A DNA stretch of 64,000 bases from Paraconexibacter antarcticus (GTDB lineage Bacteria; Actinomycetota; Thermoleophilia; Solirubrobacterales; Solirubrobacteraceae). The translations under genes were made by a program, and so were the position numbers. A model generated the notes under the pieces. It saw nothing but the letters and a program-made list of their open reading frames with translations, ran no database searches and had not been told where the DNA came from. Shown here in pieces: positions 42,559-51,468 of this stretch; within the stretch, counting starts at the first letter, position 1, and each line of letters starts with the position of its first letter. The stretch spans positions 682,001 to 746,000 of the forward strand of contig NZ_CP098502.1 in assembly GCF_024220175.1 (NCBI RefSeq), read 5' to 3'.

Positions 42559-43467
42559 TCAGTGGTGGTGCTCGAGTTCGCGCAGGCGACGAACCTCGTC
42601 GGGGGTGATCGGCCGCCCGCGGGGCGTGACGAGCGTCGGGTCGTGGTCGAGGTAGTCGTCCTCGCTCCGCCGCCAGACCGCGATGTAGCGATGGAACGGG
42701 ACGATGGGGTGCAGGTGGTGGACGAGGTGGTAGTTCTGGTACAGCAGCAGCGGCGTGAGCAGCCGCTCGCCACCGATGATGTTGCGGGTCGTGCGGAAGC
42801 GACCGGTCTTCGGCGTGTCGTGCAGGCCGTGGTGGGGGAGCCAGTCGAAGGACCACGCGAGGATCACGACGGCGATGCGCTGCGGGAGCAGGTACAGGAC
42901 GAGGACCCAGAAGCCGTGCCCGGTCAGGACGAGCGGGGTCAGGACCGCGGCGAGGACCGCGAGGGTGATCGCGGTCTCGACGAGCTCGCGGCGCGGCCGG
43001 GTGCGGATGTGGCCGAGGTAGAAGGCGGCGTAGTGCAGGTCGAGGGTCAGCCAGCGCAGCGGGAGGGTCAGGCGGCTTCCGGCCTGGGTGTAGTGGTCGG
43101 GGTCCGAGCCGTCGACGTGATTGGTGAAGCGGTGGTGCTGCATGTGGATGAAGCGCAGCAGTCCGAAGCCGCCGATCCAGGCGTAGAACGGCATCGAGAT
43201 CCGGCCGAGCCAGACGTTCAGCCGTGGGTTCGACGATGCGACGGCGTGGCTTGCCTCGTGCGAGACGGTGAAGAACAGGAACGCGGCGAAGCCGCTGACG
43301 AGCGTCGACACGGGCCACGGCCAGGTATGGGTGACGGCCAGGGCGGCGGAGCCGGCGTACAGCGTGGTGGCGGCGGCGAGGACGGTGAGGATCGGCCAGG
43401 AGAACACGCCCACGGGCTCCTCCGGGCGCGGGATCGTCCTGACCCGGTCGGCGACGGATTCGGTCAC
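42559..43467 (-). CDS. Fatty acid desaturase (membrane, di-iron)
   Basis: A 302-residue membrane protein with four to six hydrophobic helices. The three histidine boxes are HEASH (His70-His74), HMQHH (from His108) and HLVHH near residue 255, matching the acyl-lipid/acyl-CoA desaturase superfamily (carotenoid hydroxylases and alkane hydroxylases are more distant alternatives). It introduces a double bond using reduced ferredoxin and oxygen. The GTG start overlaps the stop of the TetR regulator upstream by 4 bp, implying regulated co-expression. Confidence 0.88.
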   Translation of the reverse strand: MTESVADRVRTIPRPEEPVGVFSWPILTVLAAATTLYAGSAALAVTHTWPWPVSTLVSGFAAFLFFTVSHEASHAVASSNPRLNVWLGRISMPFYAWIGGFGLLRFIHMQHHRFTNHVDGSDPDHYTQAGSRLTLPLRWLTLDLHYAAFYLGHIRTRPRRELVETAITLAVLAAVLTPLVLTGHGFWVLVLYLLPQRIAVVILAWSFDWLPHHGLHDTPKTGRFRTTRNIIGGERLLTPLLLYQNYHLVHHLHPIVPFHRYIAVWRRSEDDYLDHDPTLVTPRGRPITPDEVRRLRELEHHH

Positions 43468-44132
43468 GCGGTGGTTCCTTCGGTCGAGGTGACGGGGGCG
43501 GCGGCGTCGAAGAGGCGCGAGAGGTGCAGCACGAGGAGGTCCCGGGTGACGGTGATCTCGCCGCGGGCGTGCGCCACGAGGAGGTCCAGCGCACCGGCCG
43601 TGAGGGCGCGCGCCGTCAGATCGGTGTCGGTCCAGGGCGGCGCCTCGTCGCCGAGGATCGTCCGCCCGACGTCGCGGAGCAGGTCGCTGAGGGGCTCGAG
43701 CAGGGCGCGGCGGCGGGTCTCGAACTGCGGCGAGATCCCGACCGTCTCCACGAGCAGGACCCGCGAGCGCCGCGGGTCGTCGATGAGGCTGTCGACGAAG
43801 GCGCCGAAGGCATCCCAGGCGACCGCCTCGACGGACCGGTCCAGGTCGGTGACCCGCGCCATGAAGCGCTCCACCGCGTCCTCGACGATCCACCCGGCGA
43901 GCGCGAAGAGCAGCTCCTCGCGGTTCGGGAACGCCTCGTAGAGGTAGCGACGCGAGAGGTCGGCGCGGCTGCAGAGGTCCTGGATCGTCGTGGCCGAGAA
44001 CCCCTGGGTGCCGAAGAGCTCGAGGCCCGCCTCGAGCAGTCGCGACCGGCGCTCCGCGACGCGGTCCTGCGCCGGGACACCGCGCCACGGGCGGTGGACG
44101 GGGCGGTCGACGTTCGCGGGCACGCCGCCCAT
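43464..44132 (-). CDS. TetR-family regulator of the desaturase operon
   Basis: A 222-residue repressor. The N-terminal HTH is RLLEAGLELFGTQGFSATTIQDL...RRYLYEAFPNREELLFAL, a standard TetR_N pattern; the helical C-terminal ligand domain follows. Being translationally coupled to the desaturase, it probably controls it, perhaps in response to acyl-CoA (inference). ATG at 44132 is preferred; a start at 44159 would add nine residues. Confidence 0.88.
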   Translation of the reverse strand: MGGVPANVDRPVHRPWRGVPAQDRVAERRSRLLEAGLELFGTQGFSATTIQDLCSRADLSRRYLYEAFPNREELLFALAGWIVEDAVERFMARVTDLDRSVEAVAWDAFGAFVDSLIDDPRRSRVLLVETVGISPQFETRRRALLEPLSDLLRDVGRTILGDEAPPWTDTDLTARALTAGALDLLVAHARGEITVTRDLLVLHLSRLFDAAAPVTSTEGTTA

Positions 44133-44201
44133 CGTAAAGAAGGAACGCACGCGTATCAACTATGGACGCGGGGGCGGGCGGTCGCTGCCGGAGCGCCTGC
44201 C

Positions 44202-44819
44202 TCAGTAGATGCCGACGTCGGTGGCGCCGGCGTCGTCCGGCTCGCCGTCCGGGGCGACGACGTGCGCGATCGCCGCGCCGACGAGCGCCGCGAGCCGGTC
44301 GCGCTCCGCCCGCCGCCACGGCGGGTCCAGCGCCATCGCGACGGCCGCCCCGTGCAGCGCGAGGGCGAGCGTCATGGCCGGGTCGCCGCCGTCCTCCGCG
44401 CGGGGCACGTCGCGGCGCAGGACGCCCGCGATGAGCGCCGGGATGCGGTCGAGCGCGTCGTCGACCTTCTGGGCCACGGACGAGGTCGCGTGGCGGGCGG
44501 TGATGTTCAGGAGGCGGAAGGCGGCGGGGTCCGCGCGGGAGTGGTCGATGATCGCGAGCGCCAGGGCGGACGCGCGCGCGGAGAGCGGCAGCTCGCGCGT
44601 GCGCGCACCCGCGGCGTACAGGCGGTCCACCAGGCGCTCGATCTCCGCCTCCACGCACGCGAGGAAGACGGCGTCCTTGGACTTCCCGTACGCGTACAGG
44701 GTGGGCTTGGCGATCCCGGCGCGCTCGGCGACGTCCCGGGCGCTCACCCCGTGCAGGCCGTCCGGCGCGAAGGCGGCCGCGACGGCCTTCTGGTCGATGC
44801 TCGAACGGGGGCGTGCCAT
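44202..44819 (-). CDS. TetR-family regulator divergent from nirB
   Basis: A 205-residue repressor. DNA-binding helices lie in AVAAAFAPDGLHGVSARDVAERAGIAKPTLYAYGKSKDAVF; the C-terminal domain is helical. It ends 69 bp before the start of the next tetR in the same direction. An 18-bp palindrome 19 bp upstream of its start, within the divergent gap to nirB, is a strong operator candidate, so it probably represses itself and possibly the nitrite reductase operon. Confidence 0.88.
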   Translation of the reverse strand: MARPRSSIDQKAVAAAFAPDGLHGVSARDVAERAGIAKPTLYAYGKSKDAVFLACVEAEIERLVDRLYAAGARTRELPLSARASALALAIIDHSRADPAAFRLLNITARHATSSVAQKVDDALDRIPALIAGVLRRDVPRAEDGGDPAMTLALALHGAAVAMALDPPWRRAERDRLAALVGAAIAHVVAPDGEPDDAGATDVGIY

Positions 44820-44838
44820 GGCCGGACGGAGCATGAAG

Positions 44839-44856
44839 GTGAACCGGGCGGTTCAC
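44839..44856. promoter_or_regulatory. TetR-type operator palindrome between tetR and nirB
   Basis: GTGAACCG-gg-CGGTTCAC is a perfect 8-2-8 inverted repeat, of the form often bound by TetR regulators. It lies 19 bp upstream of the tetR ATG and 85 bp upstream of the nirB ATG. Confidence 0.65.
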
Positions 44857-44941
44857 ATTCGACCGACCGGTGCCATTTCGGCCACCGAGTTCCGACCGTA
44901 TGTCGTAGAGCCAGTGCCCATCGGGCTTCAGGCTGGTCCGC

Positions 44942-47416
44942 ATGGCTGCACTGCGCATCATCACGGACGGCGGAACGGGCTCCTCGGGCGGGTCCGGGCC
45001 CGATCCCCGGCGGATTCTGGTCATCGGCGGCGGGATCGCCGGCCAAGCGGTCGTCGAGCGGGTCCGCGAGCGGGACACGCACGTCGCCATCACGCTCCTC
45101 TGCGGCGAGGACCGGCTGCCCTACGACCGCGTGTCGCTCTCGCGGATCCTCGCCGAGGGCGAGGACGCGTCGGTCCTGCAGCTCCGGCCCGAGGCCTGGT
45201 ACGCCGACCGCGGCGTCGACGTCCGCCTGGGCAGCCGGGTCACGGCGCTCGACGCGGACGCCGGCACCGCGACGCTCGCGACCGGCGAGGTCCTCACCTT
45301 CGACCGCGCCGTCCTCTGCACCGGCAGCGACGCCTTCGTCCCGCCGATCCCCGGTACGGACGCCCCCGGCGTCGAGGTCTTCCGCGGCCCCGAGGACTGC
45401 GAGGCGATCGCCGCCGCCGTCACGGCCGCGGACGCCGGGCGCGCGGTCGTCATCGGCGGCGGCCTGCTCGGCCTCGAGGCCGCGTACGGCATCGCGACGC
45501 TCGGCTGCCCGGTCACCGTCGTGCACCTCATGGACCGCCTGATGGAGCGCCAGCTCGACGCCGGCGCCGCCGCGCTGCTCGCACCGGCCATCGAGGGGCT
45601 GGGCGTCGACGTCCTCCTCGAGACGTCGACGACCTCGATCGACGCCGGGCCCGACGGCCGCGTCGCGGGCCTGACCTTCGCGGACGGCACGGCGCTCCGG
45701 GCCGGCCTCGTCGTCGTCGCGGTCGGCATCAAACCGCAGGCCGAGCTCGCCCGCGCGTCGGGACTCGCCGTGGAGCGCGGCATCGTCGTCGACGACCGCA
45801 TGGTCACCTCGCACCCGAAGGTCCTCAGCGTCGGCGAGTGCGCGCAGCACCGCGGCGTCTGCCACGGCATCGTCGCCCCGATCCACGAGCAGGCCGCCGT
45901 CGCCGCCGACACGCTCACGGGAGCCGCCGACTCGGCCTACCTCGGGTCGATCCCCAGCGCGAAGCTCAAGGTCATGGGCGTCGGCCTCGTGACCGCCGGC
46001 GAGGCCTCGGGCGAGCGCGAGGTGCTGGTCGCCGACGCCGGCGTCTACCGCAAGCTCGTCGTCGACGCGGAGGACCGCGTCGTCGGGACCGTCCTGCTCG
46101 GCGACACCCGCGGCGCCGAGCTGCTGCTCGAGGCGGTCAGGAGCGGGCTCGAGGCGCCCGACCCGCTGGCGCTGCTCGCCGCCGCGTCCGCCGCCACCGC
46201 GGCCGAGCTCCCCGACGCCGCGCAGATCTGCAACTGCAACGGCGTCTGCAAGGGCGACATCCTCAAGGCCATCACCGACGGCGACCTCGGCTCCACGCAG
46301 GAGGTCGTCTCGGTCACCCGCGCCGGCGCCGGCTGCGGCTCGTGCAAGCCGCTCGTCACCGAGCTGCTCGCGCACGCCCGCGGCGGCGCCGTCGAGGAGG
46401 CCACGTACCTCTGTCCATGCAAGAAGCTCACCCGCGCGGACATCGCCGGCCACGTCCGCGACGGCGGCCTGCAGTCGGTCAGCGAGATCGCCACAGCGTG
46501 CGGTGCCGGCCGCGACTGCGGCGCCTGCAAGCCCGGCATGGCCTACCTCGTCAGCGAGATCAACGGCAACCAGCACCGCGAGGAGCGCCACGCGCGCTTC
46601 ATCAACGACCGCGTCCACGCGAACATCCAGAACGACGGCACCTTCTCGGTCGTCCCGCGCATGCGCGGCGGCGTCACGACGCCGGCCGAGCTGCGGCGCA
46701 TCGCCGACGTCGCCGACAAGTACGACATCCCGACGGTGAAGGTCACCGGCGGCCAGCGCATCGACCTGCTCGGCGTCAGGAAGGAGGACCTCCCCGCGGT
46801 CTGGGAGGAGCTCGACATGCCCTCCGGCCACGCGTACGCGAAGTCGGTCCGGACGGTGAAGACGTGCGTCGGCACGACCCACTGCCGCTTCGGCCTCGGC
46901 GACGCGATGGGGGTCGGCATCGAGCTGGAGACCGCGATGGAGGGCCTCTACACCCCGGCGAAGGTGAAGGCCGCCGTCACCGGCTGCCCGCGCAACTGCG
47001 CCGAGGCGTACGTGAAGGACATCGGCCTCGTCGCCGTCGAAGGCGGGTGGGAGATCTACGTCGGCGGCGCCGCCGGCGCGTCCGTCCGCAAGGGGGACCT
47101 GCTCGCGACGGTCGACACGGCCGACGAGGCCCAGCGCGTCGCCCTCGCCTTCCTGCAGTACTACCGCGAGCACGCGGACTACCTCGAGCGGACCTACACG
47201 TACATGGAGCGCGTCGGCCCCGAGGCCGTCCAGGCCGAGGTCCTCGACCCCGAGAAGCAGGAGGAGTACCTGGAGCGCTACCGCATCGCCAAGGCGGCGT
47301 GTGACCCGGACCCGTGGAAGGAGCGGCACGCCCCGGCGACGCCGAAGCAGTTCGCGTCGCTGGACACCGCGCCCGCCCTGCTGCCCGTCGGCCCGCCCGC
47401 CGGCGCGGAGGCCTGA
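44942..47416 (+). CDS. nirB: Assimilatory nitrite reductase [NAD(P)H], large subunit
   Basis: An 824-residue siroheme enzyme reducing nitrite to ammonium. The FAD/NAD(P)H module (residues about 20-330) has VIGGGIAGQAV and VIGGGLLGLEAAYG. Two BFD-like [2Fe-2S] domains follow: ICNCNGVCKGD...GCGSCKP and YLCPCKKLTR...DCGACKP. The siroheme/4Fe-4S domain has TCVGTTHCRFGLGD and TGCPRNCAEA, providing the four Cys ligands. Length is typical. A CAGGCT hexamer is 7 nt before the ATG. It starts the nitrate-assimilation operon nirB-nirD-nitrate reductase; control by the divergent TetR is likely. Confidence 0.96.
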   Translation: MAALRIITDGGTGSSGGSGPDPRRILVIGGGIAGQAVVERVRERDTHVAITLLCGEDRLPYDRVSLSRILAEGEDASVLQLRPEAWYADRGVDVRLGSRVTALDADAGTATLATGEVLTFDRAVLCTGSDAFVPPIPGTDAPGVEVFRGPEDCEAIAAAVTAADAGRAVVIGGGLLGLEAAYGIATLGCPVTVVHLMDRLMERQLDAGAAALLAPAIEGLGVDVLLETSTTSIDAGPDGRVAGLTFADGTALRAGLVVVAVGIKPQAELARASGLAVERGIVVDDRMVTSHPKVLSVGECAQHRGVCHGIVAPIHEQAAVAADTLTGAADSAYLGSIPSAKLKVMGVGLVTAGEASGEREVLVADAGVYRKLVVDAEDRVVGTVLLGDTRGAELLLEAVRSGLEAPDPLALLAAASAATAAELPDAAQICNCNGVCKGDILKAITDGDLGSTQEVVSVTRAGAGCGSCKPLVTELLAHARGGAVEEATYLCPCKKLTRADIAGHVRDGGLQSVSEIATACGAGRDCGACKPGMAYLVSEINGNQHREERHARFINDRVHANIQNDGTFSVVPRMRGGVTTPAELRRIADVADKYDIPTVKVTGGQRIDLLGVRKEDLPAVWEELDMPSGHAYAKSVRTVKTCVGTTHCRFGLGDAMGVGIELETAMEGLYTPAKVKAAVTGCPRNCAEAYVKDIGLVAVEGGWEIYVGGAAGASVRKGDLLATVDTADEAQRVALAFLQYYREHADYLERTYTYMERVGPEAVQAEVLDPEKQEEYLERYRIAKAACDPDPWKERHAPATPKQFASLDTAPALLPVGPPAGAEA

Positions 47417-47420
47417 GCCC

Positions 47421-47798
47421 ATGGCCTTCCGCTCCGCCTGGGTTCCCGTCGGCCGCGCCGAGGACGTCCCGCTGCTGGAGGGCCGCTCGGTCACGGTCGG
47501 CCCGCAGCGCATTGCCGTCTTCCGCCTGCCGAGCGGCTGGGCCGCCATCGACCACGCCTGCCCGCACCGGGGCGGCCCGCTCGCCGACGGCATCGTCGCC
47601 GACCGCTGCGTCACCTGCCCGCTGCACAACCGGCGCTACGACCTGCGGACCGGGATGCAGGTCGGCGGCGACGACCGGGTCGCGACCTACGAGATCCGCG
47701 AGGCCGCCGACGGCACGCTCGAGCTCCTCGTGCCCGCCGCGCTCATGGTCGGCACCGAGGACCTCGCGCAGAGCGCTCCCCTCGGGTCGGGCGTCTAG
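47421..47798 (+). CDS. nirD: Nitrite reductase small subunit, Rieske type
   Basis: A 125-residue Rieske-fold subunit of assimilatory nitrite reductase. The cluster ligands are all present: Cys47/His49 in CPHRGG and Cys66/His69 in CPLHN, so a [2Fe-2S] centre can form, unlike some NirD proteins that lost it. It starts 4 bp after nirB and is followed by the nitrate reductase after 3 bp. Confidence 0.93.
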   Translation: MAFRSAWVPVGRAEDVPLLEGRSVTVGPQRIAVFRLPSGWAAIDHACPHRGGPLADGIVADRCVTCPLHNRRYDLRTGMQVGGDDRVATYEIREAADGTLELLVPAALMVGTEDLAQSAPLGSGV

Positions 47799-47801
47799 CG
47801 C

Positions 47802-50800
47802 GTGTCGGCCTACACCCGCGAGGTCCGGACGCAGTGCCCGTACTGCGGGGTCGGCTGCGGCCTCGTCGCCTCCGTCGAGGCCGGTCGCGTCACGGCCGTC
47901 GCCGGCGACCCGCTGCACCCCGTCAACCGCGGCGCAACATGCCGCAAGCCGCTGCGCCTGCCGGACGCCGTCCACGCGGAGGACCGCGCGACCGTCCCGA
48001 TGATGCGGTCCGGCGGCGACGCCCGCTGGGAGCCCGCACGGTGGAAGACGATCATCCCGCAGCTCGCCTCCCGGCTGCAGCGGATCATCGACGAGCACGG
48101 GCCCGAGGCCATCGCGTTCTACATCTCCGGCCAGCTCCTCACCGAGGACTACTACGTCATCTCGAAGCTCGCGAAGGGCTTCCTGGGGACGAACAACGTC
48201 GACTCCAACAGCCGCCTGTGCATGTCCAGCGCGGTCGCCGGCTACGTCGGGTCGCTCGGCTCCGACGGCCCGCCGTCCTCGTACGCCGACCTCGCCCAGG
48301 CCGACTGCATCCTCGTCCTCGGGTCGAACACCGCGGCCTGCCACCCGATCGTGTGGTCGAAGATCCGCGCCCGCCAGGCCGAGGGCGCGAAGCTCATCGT
48401 CGTCGACCCGCGCCGCACGCCGACCGCCGAGGCGGCCGACCTGCACCTCGCCGTCCGGCCCGGCGCCGACCTGCCGCTGCTCGCCGCGATGCTCGGTGTC
48501 CTGGACGGCGAGGGCCTCACCGACCCGCCGTTCATCGCCCGCCACACCGAGGGCTTCGAGGCGGCGCTCGACGTCGCCGCCGACTGGCCGGCCGCCCGCG
48601 CGGCCGAGGCGACCGGCATCCCCGCGGACGACATCGTCACCGCGGCGCGCATGTTCGGCACCGCCGGCCGCGCGATGGCGCTGTGGTCGATGGGCGCGAA
48701 CCAGTCGACCGTCGGCACGCTGAAGAACCAGGCGCTGACGAACCTCTGCCTCGCGACCGGCAACATCGGGCGCCCCGGCACCGGCCCGTTCTCGCTCACC
48801 GGTCAGCCGAACGCGATGGGCGGCCGTGAGTCCGGGGGCCTCTCGACGCTGCTCCCCGGCTACCGCAAGGTCGAGGACCCCGAGCACCGCGCGCAGATGC
48901 GCACGCTGTGGGACATCCCCGCCGACCAGCCGGGCATCTCGCCCGCGCCGGGCATCCCCGCCACCGAGCTCGTCGAGGCGCTCGAGGACGGGACGGTCAA
49001 GGCGGTCTGGATCGTCGCGACGAACCCCGTCGTCTCGCAGCCCGACGCCCAGCGCTTCACCGCCGCGCTGCGCCGCGCCGACCTCGTCGTCGTCCAGGAC
49101 GCCTACCACCCGACCGAGACCTCGTCGGTCGCCCACGTCGTCCTTCCCGCCGCGCAGTGGCCGGAGAAGGAGGGGACGATGACGAACTCCGAGCGTCGCG
49201 TCGGGCTCGTCCGCAAGGCGGTCGATCCGCCCGGCGAGGCGCTCCCCGACTGGGAGATCTTCGCGCGCCTGGGTCGCGCGATGGGACACAAGGCGGCCTT
49301 CGGCTGGAGGACCGCGGCGGAGGTCTTCGCCGAGTACGTGAGGACCACCGAGGGGCGCCTATGCGACCAGACCGGGCTCTCGCACGAGCGCCTGCGCCGT
49401 GAGGGCGCGCTGCAGTGGCCGATCCCCGCGCGCGGCGTCGACGGCGAGGACCACGGCGGCACCGAGCGCCTCTACACCTCGCGGCGGTTCCCGACCCCGA
49501 ACGGCCGCGCCCGCTTCACCCCCACCCCGCACCGCGAGCCCGCGGACACCCCCGACGAGGACTTCCCCCTGGTCCTCACGACCGGGCGCGTCGCCCACCA
49601 GTGGCACACGATGACGCGCACCGGCAAGGCGAAGGACCTCGTGGCCGCCGAGCCCGAGCCCTTCGTCGAACTGCACCCCGAGGACGCCGCGGCGGCCGGC
49701 GTCGCGGACGGCGAGCGCGTGCGGATCCGCTCGCGCCGCGGCCGCGCGATGCTCCGCGCGCGCGTCACCGACGGCATCCCGCGAGGGGTCGCGTTCGCCC
49801 CGTTCCACTGGGGGGCGCTGCACCTCGACCCCGGGGCGGGCGCGCTGAACGCGGTGAGCGCCCGGGCGATCGACCCGACATCCAAGCAGGCGGAGCTCAA
49901 GGCGACCGCGATCTGCGTCGAGCCGGTCCGCACCGCCGAGCGCGCCGACGGCACCGCGGGCATGCCGCGCGTGGCGCGCGGCGAGGGCGCGGGGCGCGCG
50001 CCGCGGCGGCGCCTGGTCGTCATCGGCACCGGCATGTCCGGCATGTCGACGGTCGAGGCCGCGCTCGCGCACGGCGGGGCCGAGGCGTGGGACGTGACGA
50101 TGGTCGGCCGCGAGCCGGGGCTGCCCTACAACCGCGTCATGCTCAGCAAGCTCCTCGCCGGGGCGATGGGCGAGGGCGAGCTGCACCTGCGCCAGGTGCC
50201 GTGGTTCGCCGACCGCGGCATCACGCTGCGCAGCGGCGCGAGCGTCCGTGCGATCGACGTCGCCGCGCGTGAGGTCGAGCTCGCCGACGGTGAGCGCCTG
50301 CCGTACGACCGGCTCGTCGTCGCGACCGGGTCGCAGCCCGCGGTGCCGCCGATCCCGGGCATCGACCTCGACGGCGTCCTCGCGTTCCGCACGATGGAGG
50401 ACTGCCGCGCGATTCTCGCGGCGGCGGCCGAGGGGGACGGGCCGGCGTCCCGCGCCGCCGTCGTCATCGGCGGCGGCCTGCTCGGGCTCGAGGCGGCGCG
50501 CGGCCTGCGCGAGCGCGGCCTGCGGGTCACCGTCGTCCACCTCGCCGACCGGCTCATGGAGCAGCAGCTCGACCCGCTGTCCGCGCAGATGCTCGCGCGC
50601 TCGCTCGCCGGGCTCGGGGTCGGCCTGCGCCTGGCGGCGACGACGAGCGCGATCGCCGCCGGGGACGACGGACGCGTGCGCCGGGTCGTCCTCGCGGACG
50701 GCGAGGAGCTCGACGCCGACCTCGTCGTCGTCGCCACCGGCGTGCGGCCGGACGTCCAGCTCGCCCGTGACGCCGGCCTCGAGGTCGACCGCGGCATCGT

Positions 50801-51455
50801 CGTCGACGACGAGCTGCGCACGAGCGCCCCCGGGGTGTACGCCGTCGGCGAATGCGTCCAGCACCGCAGCGTCGTGTACGGCCTCTGGGCGCCCCTCCTG
50901 CAGCAGGCGAAGGTCGCGGGCGCGTCGCTGTGCGGCGAGCCGGCGGCGTTCCGCGGCGCGGTCCCCGCGACGACGCTGAAGGTCGCCGGCATCGACCTCT
51001 TCAGCGGCGGCCGCTCCCAGCGCGCCGCCGACGACGAGGAGCTCCTCGCGCTCGACTCGCGCCAGGGCATCTACCGGCGGCTCGTGCTCGACTCGGGCCG
51101 GCTCGTCGGCGCGATCCTCCTCGGGGACCTGCGCGAGGCGCGGCCGCTGCGCGAGCTGCTCGCGTCCGGGGACCCGGTGCCCGAGACGCTGCTGTGCCCG
51201 GGGCCCGCCGCCGTCGACCCCGGCGCCGCGAGCGTCCCCGCCGACCCGACCACCACCGTGTGCTCGTGCATGAACGTCGAGCGCGGGGAGATCACCCGCG
51301 CGATCCGCGACCGCGCCCTGACGAGCGTCGAGCAGGTCGCCGAGCACACCCGGGCGTCGACCGGCTGCGGCGGCTGCCGGGCCGACGTCGCGGCGATCCT
51401 CCTGGCGGAGAAGGCGCGCGGCAGCGAGCCGCTCGCCGCGGGGCGCGTGGGCTGA
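47802..51455 (+). CDS. nasA: Assimilatory nitrate reductase fused to NAD(P)H-dehydrogenase and [2Fe-2S] modules
   Basis: A 1217-residue fusion. The N-terminal molybdopterin oxidoreductase (about 1-710) has the [4Fe-4S] ligands Cys12, Cys15, Cys19 and Cys47 (CPYCGVGC...ATCRK), SRLCMSSAVAGY around the Mo region, and GQPNAMGGRE, as in NasA/NarB. The C-terminal part (from about 735) copies the front of NirB: VIGTGMSGMSTVEAAL, VIGGGLLGLEAARG, then a BFD-like domain CSCMN...TGCGGCRAD. Electrons could thus flow from NAD(P)H to nitrate within one polypeptide, removing the need for a separate reductase subunit. GTG start 3 bp after nirD. Possible alternative label: formate dehydrogenase-like, less likely in this context. 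Confidence 0.92.
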   Translation: MSAYTREVRTQCPYCGVGCGLVASVEAGRVTAVAGDPLHPVNRGATCRKPLRLPDAVHAEDRATVPMMRSGGDARWEPARWKTIIPQLASRLQRIIDEHGPEAIAFYISGQLLTEDYYVISKLAKGFLGTNNVDSNSRLCMSSAVAGYVGSLGSDGPPSSYADLAQADCILVLGSNTAACHPIVWSKIRARQAEGAKLIVVDPRRTPTAEAADLHLAVRPGADLPLLAAMLGVLDGEGLTDPPFIARHTEGFEAALDVAADWPAARAAEATGIPADDIVTAARMFGTAGRAMALWSMGANQSTVGTLKNQALTNLCLATGNIGRPGTGPFSLTGQPNAMGGRESGGLSTLLPGYRKVEDPEHRAQMRTLWDIPADQPGISPAPGIPATELVEALEDGTVKAVWIVATNPVVSQPDAQRFTAALRRADLVVVQDAYHPTETSSVAHVVLPAAQWPEKEGTMTNSERRVGLVRKAVDPPGEALPDWEIFARLGRAMGHKAAFGWRTAAEVFAEYVRTTEGRLCDQTGLSHERLRREGALQWPIPARGVDGEDHGGTERLYTSRRFPTPNGRARFTPTPHREPADTPDEDFPLVLTTGRVAHQWHTMTRTGKAKDLVAAEPEPFVELHPEDAAAAGVADGERVRIRSRRGRAMLRARVTDGIPRGVAFAPFHWGALHLDPGAGALNAVSARAIDPTSKQAELKATAICVEPVRTAERADGTAGMPRVARGEGAGRAPRRRLVVIGTGMSGMSTVEAALAHGGAEAWDVTMVGREPGLPYNRVMLSKLLAGAMGEGELHLRQVPWFADRGITLRSGASVRAIDVAAREVELADGERLPYDRLVVATGSQPAVPPIPGIDLDGVLAFRTMEDCRAILAAAAEGDGPASRAAVVIGGGLLGLEAARGLRERGLRVTVVHLADRLMEQQLDPLSAQMLARSLAGLGVGLRLAATTSAIAAGDDGRVRRVVLADGEELDADLVVVATGVRPDVQLARDAGLEVDRGIVVDDELRTSAPGVYAVGECVQHRSVVYGLWAPLLQQAKVAGASLCGEPAAFRGAVPATTLKVAGIDLFSGGRSQRAADDEELLALDSRQGIYRRLVLDSGRLVGAILLGDLREARPLRELLASGDPVPETLLCPGPAAVDPGAASVPADPTTTVCSCMNVERGEITRAIRDRALTSVEQVAEHTRASTGCGGCRADVAAILLAEKARGSEPLAAGRVG

Positions 51456-51468
51456 CCCGGCCCCGCGC

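Noticed and set aside
44744-47629. Very long open frame (961 codons) antisense to nirB
   Set aside because: Arg/Asp/Gly-biased composition without family motifs; it mirrors the GC-rich codon use of nirB, the hallmark of a shadow frame. The same applies to long antisense frames at 773-2587, 5711-7630, 7423-9432 and 46977-49289.
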